NCBI RefSeq assembly: GCF_000422825.1
Contig: NZ_AUGU01000015.1
Coordinates: forward strand, 192,909-256,908
Direction of reading: 5' to 3'
DNA: 64,000 nt
Source: Nocardioides insulae DSM 17944
Lineage (GTDB): Bacteria; Actinomycetota; Actinomycetes; Propionibacteriales; Nocardioidaceae
The notes beneath the pieces were generated by a model. The model saw nothing but the letters and a program-made list of their open reading frames with translations, searched no databases and had not been told where the DNA came from. Both the position numbers and the translations under genes were made by a program. Each line of letters opens with the position of its first letter. Position 1 is the stretch's first letter. This document shows, piece by piece, positions 8,952 to 18,266 of the stretch.

Positions 8952-8984
8952 ATGTTCACCCCTGCGGCTGAGGCGACCACGTGA
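8952..8984 (+). CDS. Possible 10-residue leader peptide (MFTPAAEATT)
   Basis: The frame begins at an ATG placed exactly where a leaderless transcript from TAGGCT (8939-8944) would start. It ends with TGA at 8982-8984, overlapping the DUF808 GTG at 8981. GAGG at 8970-8973 inside it could be the ribosome site for that GTG. This arrangement suggests translational coupling from a leaderless upstream frame. There is no run of one amino acid to suggest attenuation. Confidence 0.45.
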   Translation: MFTPAAEATT

Positions 8985-10042
8985 GCGCCGGTCTGTTCGG
9001 ACTCCTCGACGACGTCGCGACCCTGGCGAGGATGGCCGCGGCCTCCATCGACGACGTCGGTGCCGCGGCCGGGAAGGCGACCGCGAAGGCCGCAGGAGTC
9101 GTGGTCGACGACACGGCGGTGACCCCGCAGTACGTCGCCGGCGTCGCCGCCAACCGTGAGCTCCCGATCGTCAAGCGGATCGCGGTCGGGTCGATCCGCA
9201 ACAAGCTGATCCTGATCCTGCCCGCGCTGATGGTGCTCAGCCAGTGGGCCGAGTGGTTGCTCACCCCGATCCTGATGATCGGCGGCACCTACCTGGTCTA
9301 CGAGGGGGCGGAGAAGGTCTGGGCCCACTTCCGCGGTCACGACCACGAGGCCCACGTCGCTGCGGAGAAGGGGGCGGACGCCGAGGACGCCCTGGTCGCC
9401 GGGGCCGTGCGCACCGACCTGATCCTCTCCTGCGAGATCATGGTCATCGCGCTGTCCACCGTGGCCGACAGCAGCTTCCTCACCCGTCTGCTGACCCTCG
9501 CCGTGGTCGCACTCGTGATCACCGTGGTCGTGTACGGCGTGGTCGCCCTGATCGTGAAGATGGACGATGTGGGGCTGCACCTGGCTCAGCGCAGGAGCGC
9601 CGCCTGGCAGTCGATCGGCCGGGGGATGGTCGCCGCGATGCCCCGGGTGCTGTCCGTCATCTCGGTGGTCGGGATCGTCGCGATGCTCTGGGTCGGTGGC
9701 CACATCATCCTTCAGGGCCTGCACGACCTGGGCTGGAGCGCGGTCTACGACGCCGTCCACCACGTCGAGGAGGAGATCCACCACGCCGTCCCGTTCGGCG
9801 GTGCAGTCCTGGCCTGGTGCTTCAACACGGCCTGTTCGGCCGTGATCGGCCTGGTCATCGGTCTGGTCGTGTTGGGGGTGGTGTCGCTGCTGCCCTTCGG
9901 ACACGGCAAGAAGGGGACCCACGGCTCCGACCCGAGCACGGATCCCGCCGCGCACGGCGCCGAACCGATGAAGCAGCCCACCGATCCGACCGAGCACACC
10001 ATCGACCCGTCCGGGCCTGCCGATCGGCCGGACGAGCGCTGA
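8981..10042 (+). CDS. DUF808 family inner-membrane protein
   Basis: 353 residues. The N-terminus SAGLFGLLDDVATLARMAAASIDDV is the hallmark of DUF808 (YedI-like) proteins. About six membrane segments follow at roughly 70-110, 150-190, 215-245 and 275-305. The last ~45 residues are hydrophilic, rich in Pro, Asp and His. Function is unknown. The GTG overlaps the stop of a possible leader peptide. It ends convergently with the next gene, 88 bp away. Confidence 0.85.
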   Translation: MSAGLFGLLDDVATLARMAAASIDDVGAAAGKATAKAAGVVVDDTAVTPQYVAGVAANRELPIVKRIAVGSIRNKLILILPALMVLSQWAEWLLTPILMIGGTYLVYEGAEKVWAHFRGHDHEAHVAAEKGADAEDALVAGAVRTDLILSCEIMVIALSTVADSSFLTRLLTLAVVALVITVVVYGVVALIVKMDDVGLHLAQRRSAAWQSIGRGMVAAMPRVLSVISVVGIVAMLWVGGHIILQGLHDLGWSAVYDAVHHVEEEIHHAVPFGGAVLAWCFNTACSAVIGLVIGLVVLGVVSLLPFGHGKKGTHGSDPSTDPAAHGAEPMKQPTDPTEHTIDPSGPADRPDER

Positions 10043-10130
10043 GCCCGCGGCGAGCAGACAGCCGAGCAGACGGCCGAGGAGACCCCGCGTCGAGGCGGAC
10101 CCGCGACCCGTCGAGCCGGGGCCGCTGCGC

Positions 10131-11108
10131 TCACTGGCCCGGGGAGGTCCCCGGGGTGGATCCCTGGAGTTCCCGCTGTGCGGAGGGGGTCTTCTTCGGC
10201 GATGCCGGCGGCGTGGTCCCGTCGATGTCCCGCGCAGCGGAGGGTGACTCCGAGGGCGACCCGGTCTCCTCCTCCTCGGTGGGGGAGTCCTCAGCGGTCG
10301 GCTCGTCGGTGGGTGTCTCCTGCTGGGGGGAGACCTCCGTGGTGGGCTCGTCGGTGAGGTCTGTGGTGGGTTCCTGATCGGGGTCGTCCTGGTCATCGGG
10401 GTCACCCGTATCACTCGGGTCGGCCGGATCAGAACCGTCGTCCGTGGGGGAATCGCCCTCCTCCGGGGTGACCCCGTCGTCGGGGGAGTCCTTCTCCTCG
10501 GGGGAATCGTCCCGATCCCGGTTCTGGCCGACCAGCGTCGAGCGCCGGTTGTCGTCTCCGGTGAAGGAGGCGACGCTGCGTCCCGCGAGGAGTTCGAAGA
10601 CGGTGATCGCCGCCAGGACGATGATGAACAGGCCGGCGGCGAAGATCCCGATCCGCCTCCAGGGCAGCCCGGAGAGACGATCCTTCCAGCTCCGGCTGCC
10701 GGTGGCGGCGCTCCCGGACGCCGTCTCCGCGTCCACCTCCGCGTCCACCTCGTCCAGATCCTCCCGGGCGTGGGCGAGTTCCTCCTCCGCCTCGGCGAGT
10801 CGTCGGCGGTCGGCCGAGGTGCCGTGGTTGTCCCGCCGAGCCCGGCTCACGTCTTCCTGGGCGTGGGCCATCCGCCGGGACGCCGCTTCCTGGGCGCGTT
10901 CCAGGTGCTGCTTGCTGCGGCTCAGACTCTGTCCGATCGTGGCGGTACCCAAGCTGGCCACCACGCTGCCGACCGCGGCGCCGGCCACCGTGCCGACGGA
11001 CCCGAAGGTGGACAGCACCACCGCCGAGACGACGGCGGCGAGGGCAGCCGCAACCACCCGGACCCAGTCGAGCTCGAACCCGGTCTTCTCCTCGGTGTCC
11101 TCAGGCAT
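10131..11108 (-). CDS. Two-TM protein with coiled coil and acidic C-terminal tail, unknown function
   Basis: 325 residues, not recognised. A Gly/Ala-rich hydrophobic segment lies at about 14-55, resembling glycine-zipper membrane segments. A charged helical stretch with Arg/Glu/Ala heptads spans about 60-125 and is probably a coiled coil. A second membrane segment follows at about 150-170. The remaining ~150 residues are Asp/Glu/Pro/Ser/Thr-rich and presumably disordered outside the cell. The ATG at 11108 is favoured over the adjacent GTG because CAGGCT and 7 nt precede it. It is divergent from ahcY; a functional link is not indicated. Confidence 0.65.
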   Translation of the reverse strand: MPEDTEEKTGFELDWVRVVAAALAAVVSAVVLSTFGSVGTVAGAAVGSVVASLGTATIGQSLSRSKQHLERAQEAASRRMAHAQEDVSRARRDNHGTSADRRRLAEAEEELAHAREDLDEVDAEVDAETASGSAATGSRSWKDRLSGLPWRRIGIFAAGLFIIVLAAITVFELLAGRSVASFTGDDNRRSTLVGQNRDRDDSPEEKDSPDDGVTPEEGDSPTDDGSDPADPSDTGDPDDQDDPDQEPTTDLTDEPTTEVSPQQETPTDEPTAEDSPTEEEETGSPSESPSAARDIDGTTPPASPKKTPSAQRELQGSTPGTSPGQ

Positions 11109-11115
11109 CACGCCC

Positions 11116-11121
11116 AGCCTG
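11116..11121 (-). promoter_or_regulatory. -10 hexamer CAGGCT, leaderless promoter of the two-TM protein
   Basis: On the minus strand CAGGCT is followed by 7 nt and ATG at 11108. The same variant hexamer precedes the gene at 29810. Confidence 0.45.
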
Positions 11122-11199
11122 CCAGGATCTGCGCGCGATCGGGGCCACGCGAGCAGGAAATACCGGTCGAGGATTCGCCCCGGTCAGGTGAGGCACTCC

Positions 11200-11205
11200 T
11201 AGACT
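11200..11205 (+). promoter_or_regulatory. -10 hexamer TAGACT, candidate ahcY promoter
   Basis: TAGACT lies ~81 bp before the ahcY ATG, implying a ~75-nt leader with a normal ribosome site (GAAGGAAAG at 11272-11280). No S-adenosylhomocysteine riboswitch signature could be recognised in the leader. Confidence 0.45.
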
Positions 11206-11286
11206 GGCCGGGTCTGCGTGGGAGATCCCGACTACGTGCAGATGCGCGACGCAGGCTGCCCCATTCTTCCGCGAAGGAAAGAGCGC

Positions 11287-12714
<1,428 letters not shown>

Positions 12715-12748
12715 CCCACTGGGTCACGGGAGTCCTTCCCGTCTGAAG

Positions 12749-12792
12749 AACGTGTCGAGTCGGCGTACCTGTGTACGCCGACTCGTCACGTT
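12749..12792. terminator. Bidirectional terminator hairpin between ahcY and the ABC permease
   Basis: A perfect 12-bp stem (12757-12768 with 12773-12784, loop CTGT) is extended outward by AACGTG/CACGTT across a 2-nt internal loop. It sits between convergent genes, so it can serve both. It lacks a long T tract, as usual in actinobacteria. Confidence 0.75.
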
Positions 12793-12813
12793 CTGGCCGT
12801 GGTAGCGGGCGCC

Positions 12814-13602
12814 TCAATGGGCGGTACGACGCCGGAAGGTGACCATCGCCGCGGCGGCGAACACTCCGGCCAGGACGACGCACCACGCCACCGCCACCAG
12901 GGCCGTGGAGGTGAGGTCGGCGCCGGCGGGTGCGCCCGGCGTACCGCCCACCAGGAGACCACGCACCGTCTCGATCAGCGGGGTCACCGGCTGATGCTCG
13001 GCGAAGCCGGCGAGCCAGTTCGGCAGCGTGTACACCGGGACGAAGGCGCTGGATACGTAGGGCAGGAACATCACGAAGAAGATGAAGCCGCTCGCGGCGT
13101 CCGGGCTCCGCACGATCACACCGATGAAGACGGCCGTCCAGGTGATCGCATGCACGAAGAGCAGCAGGAGACCGATCGCGGCCAGCCACTCCAGCGGCGA
13201 GGCGGTCGGCCGGAACCCGATCGCGACCGCGACGCCGAACACCACGGCGGTGGTCACCAGGTTCTTCGCGAGGCTGACGAGCACATGGCCGGTCAGCACC
13301 GCCCCGGCGTGCACCGGCATGGTCCGCAGCCGTTCCACCATGCCTCCCGACATGTCGGACTCCACGGCGAGCGCGGTATTGGCCGCGCCGAAGCCCGCGC
13401 AGAGCAGGATGATGCCGGGGGTGGCATAGGTGACGTAGTCGGTGCCGACCTCGAGAGCGCCGCCGAAGACATAGGTGAACATCAACAAGATGACCACCGG
13501 AAGAACGATCGCGGTGAGCATCGCATCCAGGTCGCGGCGGGAGAGGCGCAGAGACCGGCCGGACAGGACACCGACATCGCGGGTGAGGGTGGCGGCGCTC
13601 AT
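12814..13602 (-). CDS. ABC-2 type transporter permease (drug-efflux type)
   Basis: 262 residues with six membrane segments. LRTMPVHAGAVLTGH and the ESDMSGGMVERLR loop are typical of DrrB/ABC-2 permeases, and the C-terminal membrane helix ends in a basic tail. The start ATG overlaps the stop of the ATPase gene (ATGA), so the two are co-translated as one exporter, probably for a hydrophobic drug or lipid. The pair is divergent from a TetR regulator with shared operators. Confidence 0.85.
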   Translation of the reverse strand: MSAATLTRDVGVLSGRSLRLSRRDLDAMLTAIVLPVVILLMFTYVFGGALEVGTDYVTYATPGIILLCAGFGAANTALAVESDMSGGMVERLRTMPVHAGAVLTGHVLVSLAKNLVTTAVVFGVAVAIGFRPTASPLEWLAAIGLLLLFVHAITWTAVFIGVIVRSPDAASGFIFFVMFLPYVSSAFVPVYTLPNWLAGFAEHQPVTPLIETVRGLLVGGTPGAPAGADLTSTALVAVAWCVVLAGVFAAAAMVTFRRRTAH

Positions 13603-14633
13603 GAGGCCATCTCCTCGGGCTCGGCGGACGCGTCGACCGCATCGAGGGGCCGGGCGAGGTGGCCGGTGAGGCTGAGGAACACGTCGTCCAGGGTGGGCTC
13701 GGGCATGGCCCACGACACCGGTGCGACCCCGGAGTGCTCCAGTCGCTCCAGCACCCAGCGCACGTGCGAGACAGAGCCGTCGGTCGGAAGTGTCACGGTC
13801 AGGCCGGCGCCCTCGCGGTCGATCTCCGTCCCCAGCTCCGCCGCGGGCACGACGTCCAGGGCCTCGGCGGCGCGGACGGCGTCCGGCCCGGTGGCGAGCG
13901 TGAACTCCAGTCGGGCCTGTCCGACCCGTCGCTTGAGGTCGACGGGGGTGCCCTCGGCCACGACCCGCCCGCCGTCCACCAGGGCGACTCGGGAGGCGAG
14001 CTGGTCGGCCTCCTCGAGGTACTGAGTCGTGAGGAACACGCTGCTGCCCTCGGCGACGATCCGACGGATCACCTCCCACAGGGAGGTCCGGCTGCGCGGG
14101 TCCAGCCCCGTCGTCGGCTCGTCGAGGAAGAGGACCTGCGGTCGGCCGATGAGAGCCGCGGCCAGGTCGAGGCGGCGCCCCATACCTCCGGAGTAGGTCT
14201 CAACGAGGCGTTCGGAGGCAACACCGAGGTCGAACTCGTCGAGCAGCCCGTGAGCCCGGTCGTGGGCGGCACGGCGACCGAGCCCGGACAGACGGCCCAG
14301 CATCACGAGGTTCTCCAGGCCGGTCTGGCGCTTGTCGAGGGAGACCTGTTGGCCTGCGACGCCGATGTGTCGTCGTACTCGCGCAGGGTGGCGGAGAGGG
14401 TCGACGCCGGCCACCGTGACCTGGCCGCGCTGGTGGCGCAGCTGGGTGGTGAGCACCCGGATCGTGGTGGTCTTGCCTGCGCCGTTGGGGCCGAGCAGGG
14501 CCAGCACCTCGCCTCGTGGCAGGACGAGGTCGACGCCGTTCAGGACGGGCACCGGCCGGCGCGCTGTTCCGAGGGTCACTCCGACGTCTGCCATGACGAC
14601 CGCTGCGTCGGCAGGTGGTTTGCGTGGTCGCAT
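13599..14633 (-). CDS. ABC transporter ATP-binding protein (DrrA-like)
   Basis: 344 residues. Walker A GPNGAGKTTT lies near residue 47, the Q-loop in the AGQQVSLDK region, the signature YSGGMGRRLDLA near 142, and Walker B VLFLDEPTTGLD near 165, followed by a switch-region His-less TTQYLEEADQLA. The C-terminal ~90 residues match the DrrA-type extension. The ATG at 14633 is preceded by AGGAG. It energises the permease encoded next. The promoter region contains an ATAAACnGTTTAT palindrome, so repression by the divergent TetR is likely. Confidence 0.88.
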   Translation of the reverse strand: MRPRKPPADAAVVMADVGVTLGTARRPVPVLNGVDLVLPRGEVLALLGPNGAGKTTTIRVLTTQLRHQRGQVTVAGVDPLRHPARVRRHIGVAGQQVSLDKRQTGLENLVMLGRLSGLGRRAAHDRAHGLLDEFDLGVASERLVETYSGGMGRRLDLAAALIGRPQVLFLDEPTTGLDPRSRTSLWEVIRRIVAEGSSVFLTTQYLEEADQLASRVALVDGGRVVAEGTPVDLKRRVGQARLEFTLATGPDAVRAAEALDVVPAAELGTEIDREGAGLTVTLPTDGSVSHVRWVLERLEHSGVAPVSWAMPEPTLDDVFLSLTGHLARPLDAVDASAEPEEMAS

Positions 14634-14652
14634 CTGCGCTCCTGTATGGGTG

Positions 14653-14699
14653 ATAAACAGTTTATGGCAATATCGATGTTGGGGTGATAAACCGTTTCT
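14653..14699. promoter_or_regulatory. Two operator-like palindromes for the TetR/ABC divergent promoters
   Basis: ATAAAC-A-GTTTAT is a perfect 13-bp palindrome at 14653-14665. ATAAAC-C-GTTTCT, with one mismatch, lies at 14687-14699. The centres are 34 bp apart. The first sits in the ATPase promoter region downstream of a minus-strand TTGCCA, and the second lies upstream of the regulator's ribosome site. Confidence 0.7.
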
Positions 14700-14734
14700 G
14701 TCAAGCAAGCACCGAGCCAGTGAGGAGACCCGCG

Positions 14735-15577
14735 GTGGTAGAGGCCCCGGACGACGCGAGCGCTGAGGGTGTGACCGGGGGCGGACTCGATCCCGCCCTG
14801 CGCCGACTCTGGGAGGAGCCCGCGCCCCCGCGCCGCGGCCCGCGTCCCTCGATGAGTCGCGCCGCCGTGGTCGAGGCCGCCTTCACCGTGGCCGACCGGG
14901 AGGGCCTGGCCGCGGTGTCGATGGCCCGCATCGGCGAGGAACTCGGGGTGACCGCGATGGCGCTCTACCGCCATGTGGCCTCCAAGGACGAGCTGCTGGA
15001 ACTGCTCGCCGACCGGATCAGCGCTGAGCTCGCGCCGCTCCCGCCGGGCTTCGACTGGAGAGCCGGACTGGAGAGCTGGACGCTGGCCCAGATCCAGCTG
15101 GCGCTGACCCATCCCTGGTTCATCGACCTACCGCTACCGACCGCGCGGGTGGGGCCGCAGCGGATGCGCTGGCTCGACCAGGGCTTCACCGTGATGCGCG
15201 GACTGCCCCTGAACGCCGGGGAGAAGCTGCGCATCCTCGGCTTCCTCGCCCAACACGTGCTCGGCGAGGCGCGGGTACAGATCGACAGCCGGCGCGCCGC
15301 AGCCTCCGTCGTCCGGCGGCGTGCCGGCCTCCCCGACGATACTCCCGTCGACGAGCTGGACCCCGTTGATCTGGCCGCGGCCGAGCCGTTCGCCGATCTC
15401 GAGGAGGTGCTGGCCCACTACGCCGACCCGGAGTCACTGCCGGGTCTGTACGAAGCCGTGCTCGGCCCGGAGGGCGTGCCGGTGCCGCCGGAGCCGGTGG
15501 GCGACGAGATCGGGTTCGGGATCACCGTGATTTTGGACGGCCTCGAGGTCTACCTCGCGCAGAAGAAGGCACGGTGA
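14735..15577 (+). CDS. TetR family transcriptional regulator
   Basis: 280 residues. The helix-turn-helix region runs through VVEAAFTVADREG, VSMARIGEELGVTAMALYRHVASKDELL (about residues 45-90). The C-terminal part resembles the TetR_C domain of tetracycline-repressor-type proteins. The GTG at 14735 is chosen because GAGGAG lies 7 nt upstream; an earlier in-frame GTG at 14684 would lie inside the second operator. It is divergent from the ABC exporter and most likely represses it and itself; the ligand is unknown. Confidence 0.85.
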   Translation: MVEAPDDASAEGVTGGGLDPALRRLWEEPAPPRRGPRPSMSRAAVVEAAFTVADREGLAAVSMARIGEELGVTAMALYRHVASKDELLELLADRISAELAPLPPGFDWRAGLESWTLAQIQLALTHPWFIDLPLPTARVGPQRMRWLDQGFTVMRGLPLNAGEKLRILGFLAQHVLGEARVQIDSRRAAASVVRRRAGLPDDTPVDELDPVDLAAAEPFADLEEVLAHYADPESLPGLYEAVLGPEGVPVPPEPVGDEIGFGITVILDGLEVYLAQKKAR

Positions 15578-15650
15578 GGCCGCCTCGCCCGAGGGGTGGG
15601 CGGAACGCGCTGAGGCCCGGCCCTGCGATGCCTTGACGGTGACTGGTGGG

Positions 15651-15656
15651 TAGCGT
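15651..15656 (+). promoter_or_regulatory. -10 hexamer TAGCGT, leaderless promoter of mtrA
   Basis: TAGCGT, 8 nt, then ATG at 15665. The nearby TTGACG at 15633-15638 is only 12 nt upstream, too close to act as its -35. Confidence 0.5.
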
Positions 15657-15664
15657 GCGGCAAG

Positions 15665-16378
15665 ATGGGAGTCATGAGTGAGTCGGTCGCGACCTCCAAC
15701 GCTGCGCGGGGCAGGATCCTCGTCGTCGACGACGACGCGTCCCTCGCCGAGATGCTGGCGATCGTGTTGCGGCAGGAGGGTTTCGAGACGGACGTGTGCG
15801 AGCGCGGGGACCAAGCGCTGAGCCTCTTCCGCGAACGCCGCCCGGAGCTCGTGCTCCTCGACCTGATGCTGCCCGGGATGGACGGTATCGAGGTGTGCAA
15901 GCAGATCCGGGCCGAGTCGGGGGTCCCCATCGTGATGCTCACCGCCAGGAGCGACACGGTCGACGTGGTGGTGGGGCTCGAGTCGGGAGCCGACGACTAC
16001 GTCGTCAAGCCGTTCAAGCCCAAGGAGCTGATCGCTCGCATCCGCGCCCGCATCCGGCGCAGCGATGCCGATGCCCAGGAGGACCTCAGCATCGGTGACC
16101 TGCTCATCGACGTCGCCGGGCATCGGGTCACCCGCGACGGTGTCGAGATCGGGCTCACGCCCCTCGAGTTCGACCTGCTGGTCTGCCTGGCCCGGAAGCC
16201 GCGGCAGGTCTTCAGCAGGGAGGTCCTCCTCGAACAGGTGTGGGGTTACCGTCATGCGGCCGACACCCGCCTGGTCAACGTCCACGTGCAGCGGCTGCGC
16301 TCGAAGATCGAGCACGATCCGGAGAACCCCGAGATCGTGGTGACCGTGCGCGGCGTCGGGTACAAGGCCGGGCCGTGA
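15665..16378 (+). CDS. mtrA: DNA-binding response regulator MtrA
   Basis: 237 residues, OmpR class. The receiver domain has the acidic triad at 22-24, phosphoacceptor Asp66 in LLDLMLPGMDG, Thr93 and Lys115. The winged-helix domain starts near 140 and includes LTPLEFDLLVCLARKPRQVFS and the recognition region ending RGVGYKAGP. Conserved order mtrA-mtrB-lpqB identifies it. In mycobacteria and corynebacteria the system controls cell-wall hydrolases, division and osmotic adaptation. It probably starts from a leaderless ATG; mtrB follows after 40 bp. Confidence 0.95.
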   Translation: MGVMSESVATSNAARGRILVVDDDASLAEMLAIVLRQEGFETDVCERGDQALSLFRERRPELVLLDLMLPGMDGIEVCKQIRAESGVPIVMLTARSDTVDVVVGLESGADDYVVKPFKPKELIARIRARIRRSDADAQEDLSIGDLLIDVAGHRVTRDGVEIGLTPLEFDLLVCLARKPRQVFSREVLLEQVWGYRHAADTRLVNVHVQRLRSKIEHDPENPEIVVTVRGVGYKAGP

Positions 16379-16418
16379 CCGGCTCGCCGGCCGGTCGCCG
16401 CCGACCCCGCCTCGGCTG

Positions 16419-18266
16419 ATGGGAGCCGGTTCGGCTCTGCGGGGCCTGCTCACGGTGTGGCGGCGGTCCCTCCAGGCGCGCGTCGTGGTCAGCACCGTGG
16501 TGCTGTGCACACTCGCTATCGGCCTGGTCGGGTGGCTGCTGCTCGAACAGACCCGCCAGGGACTGCTCGACCATCGCATCGAGCAGATCGAGGCCGAGGC
16601 GGCCACTGAGGTCCAGGATGCACAGGACCGGCTCGCCGCCGCCTCGGCGACAGACGTCGACGCGTCCAGTCAGCGCAGGGAGTTGGTCTCGCCGATCATC
16701 CAGCGCGGCGGCAGCCGCGGCTTCGCGGTGGTGCTCGCCGGACCGGTGGCGGAGGGTGAGCGGATCTCCGGGGGTGGCACCGAGTCCACGCCCGGCCTGG
16801 ACACGAATAGCGTCCCCGCCGATCTCCAGGCCCACTTCGAGGATCCGGCCGCCGGGGCGGCCTGGACCTACACCACCATCCGCTCGGCCGACGAGGACGG
16901 CGTACTCACCGAGTCCCCGGGGATCGCGGTGGGACGCCAGGTCGAGCTGCCGGCGGACGGGTCGACGTACACGATGTACCTGCTGTTCAGCCTCGCCGAG
17001 GAGCAGGAGACCCTCGACCTGGTGATCCGCGCGCTGGCGGTGGCCGCGGTCCTGCTGACCCTGCTGGTCGCCGGAGCTTCCTGGGTGGTCGCCCGCCAGG
17101 TCGTCACCCCCGTCCGGATGGCGCGCGAGACCGCTGAGCGGCTGGCCTCCGGACATCTGGAGGAACGGGTCGAGGTGCGGGGCGAGGACGACCTGGCCCG
17201 GCTGGCGGTGTCGTTCAACCAGATGGCCAGCAGCCTCCAGCTCCAGATCCGCCAACTGGAGGAGCTCAGCCGGGTACAGCGTCGGTTCACATCCGACGTC
17301 TCCCATGAGCTGCGGACGCCGCTCACCACGGTCCGGATGGCGGGCGACGTGCTGCACGACGCGCGCGGGGACTTCGATCCGGTGACGGCTCGGGCGGCCG
17401 AACTGCTGCAGACCGAGCTCGACCGGTTCGAGGGTCTGCTCGTGGACCTGCTGGAGATCTCACGCTTCGACGCCGGGGCGGCGGTGCTGGAGACCGACGA
17501 CGTCAACCTGGTCGACGTGGCCCACCGGGTCGTCGACTCCACCGGGGCGGTGGCCGAGCAGCACGGCGTCCGGGTCACCGTGCGCTCGCCCGGACACGCC
17601 TGCCTGGCCGAGGCGGACGTCCGCCGGGTCGAGCGGATCCTGCGCAACCTGATCACCAACGCCATCGACCACGCGGCCGGCTCCCGCCGGGTGGAGGTCC
17701 ACGTCGCCGGTGACGACCACGCCGCAGCCGTCGCCGTCCGTGACTACGGCGTGGGCCTGGCACCGGGGGAGTCGGCGATGGTCTTCAACCGGTTCTGGCG
17801 GGCGGACCCCGCCCGCGACCGGTCCAGCGGCGGAACCGGACTGGGTCTCTCCATCGCCCTGGAGGACGCCCACCTGCACGGCGGTTGGTTGCAGGCCTGG
17901 GGGAGGCCCGGTGGGGGCGCACAGTTCCGGCTCACCCTGCCGCGCCACGTCAACCAGTCGCTCACGCACAGTCCGCTGCCGCTGGTTCCCCGTGACGCCG
18001 CCGCCCCGCCGCCCGACGCCGCCCCGCCGGCTGCGGTCGGCCCTCAGGCCGATCCGGACGCCGGCGGCGAGCGACGTACCGACAGTGCGCGCCGACCCGA
18101 CCCGCGGCCACGGCCTACCACGGGCCAAGACCCCCGCCTCGGGGCCGACCTGCCGCCCGGTCCCGGCTCCTACCCGGAGCCCGGCCCGCAGCCCGGCCAG
18201 GGGCCAGGGGCCGATCCGCGGACGGAATCACGGGCCGACTCGCACAAGGGGGAGACAGGGAGATGA
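16419..18266 (+). CDS. mtrB: Sensor histidine kinase MtrB
   Basis: 615 residues. TM1 lies at about 22-42, an extracytoplasmic sensor of ~155 residues follows, then TM2 at about 200-222. A HAMP domain and a dimerisation domain with His296 in SDVSHELRTPL come next, then the N box RILRNLITNAIDHA, and the G boxes DYGVGLAP and GGTGLGLSI. The last ~100 residues are Pro/Arg/Asp-rich and not part of the kinase. It phosphorylates MtrA. Its stop overlaps the lpqB start by ATGA, which couples the sensor to the LpqB lipoprotein. Confidence 0.95.
   Translation: MGAGSALRGLLTVWRRSLQARVVVSTVVLCTLAIGLVGWLLLEQTRQGLLDHRIEQIEAEAATEVQDAQDRLAAASATDVDASSQRRELVSPIIQRGGSRGFAVVLAGPVAEGERISGGGTESTPGLDTNSVPADLQAHFEDPAAGAAWTYTTIRSADEDGVLTESPGIAVGRQVELPADGSTYTMYLLFSLAEEQETLDLVIRALAVAAVLLTLLVAGASWVVARQVVTPVRMARETAERLASGHLEERVEVRGEDDLARLAVSFNQMASSLQLQIRQLEELSRVQRRFTSDVSHELRTPLTTVRMAGDVLHDARGDFDPVTARAAELLQTELDRFEGLLVDLLEISRFDAGAAVLETDDVNLVDVAHRVVDSTGAVAEQHGVRVTVRSPGHACLAEADVRRVERILRNLITNAIDHAAGSRRVEVHVAGDDHAAAVAVRDYGVGLAPGESAMVFNRFWRADPARDRSSGGTGLGLSIALEDAHLHGGWLQAWGRPGGGAQFRLTLPRHVNQSLTHSPLPLVPRDAAAPPPDAAPPAAVGPQADPDAGGERRTDSARRPDPRPRPTTGQDPRLGADLPPGPGSYPEPGPQPGQGPGADPRTESRADSHKGETGR

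Noticed and set aside
7592..10414. 940-codon minus-strand frame over the acyltransferase and DUF808 genes
   Set aside because: Arg/Pro/His-rich translation without motifs, opposite two recognisable membrane proteins.
11206..11286. S-adenosylhomocysteine riboswitch in the ahcY leader
   Set aside because: I could not fit the conserved core of known SAH or SAM classes to this ~75-nt leader. A covariance search would decide.
12799..14687. Long plus-strand open frames over the ABC transporter genes
   Set aside because: They are antisense to ABC genes with complete Walker and signature motifs and contain no recognisable domain.
14684..14734. Earlier GTG start of the TetR gene
   Set aside because: It lies inside an operator palindrome and has no ribosome site, while GTG 14735 has GAGGAG at 7 nt.
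15633..15656. Complete sigma70-type promoter TTGACG...TAGCGT for mtrA
   Set aside because: The spacer is only 12 bp, too short for both hexamers to be used together; only the -10 is kept.
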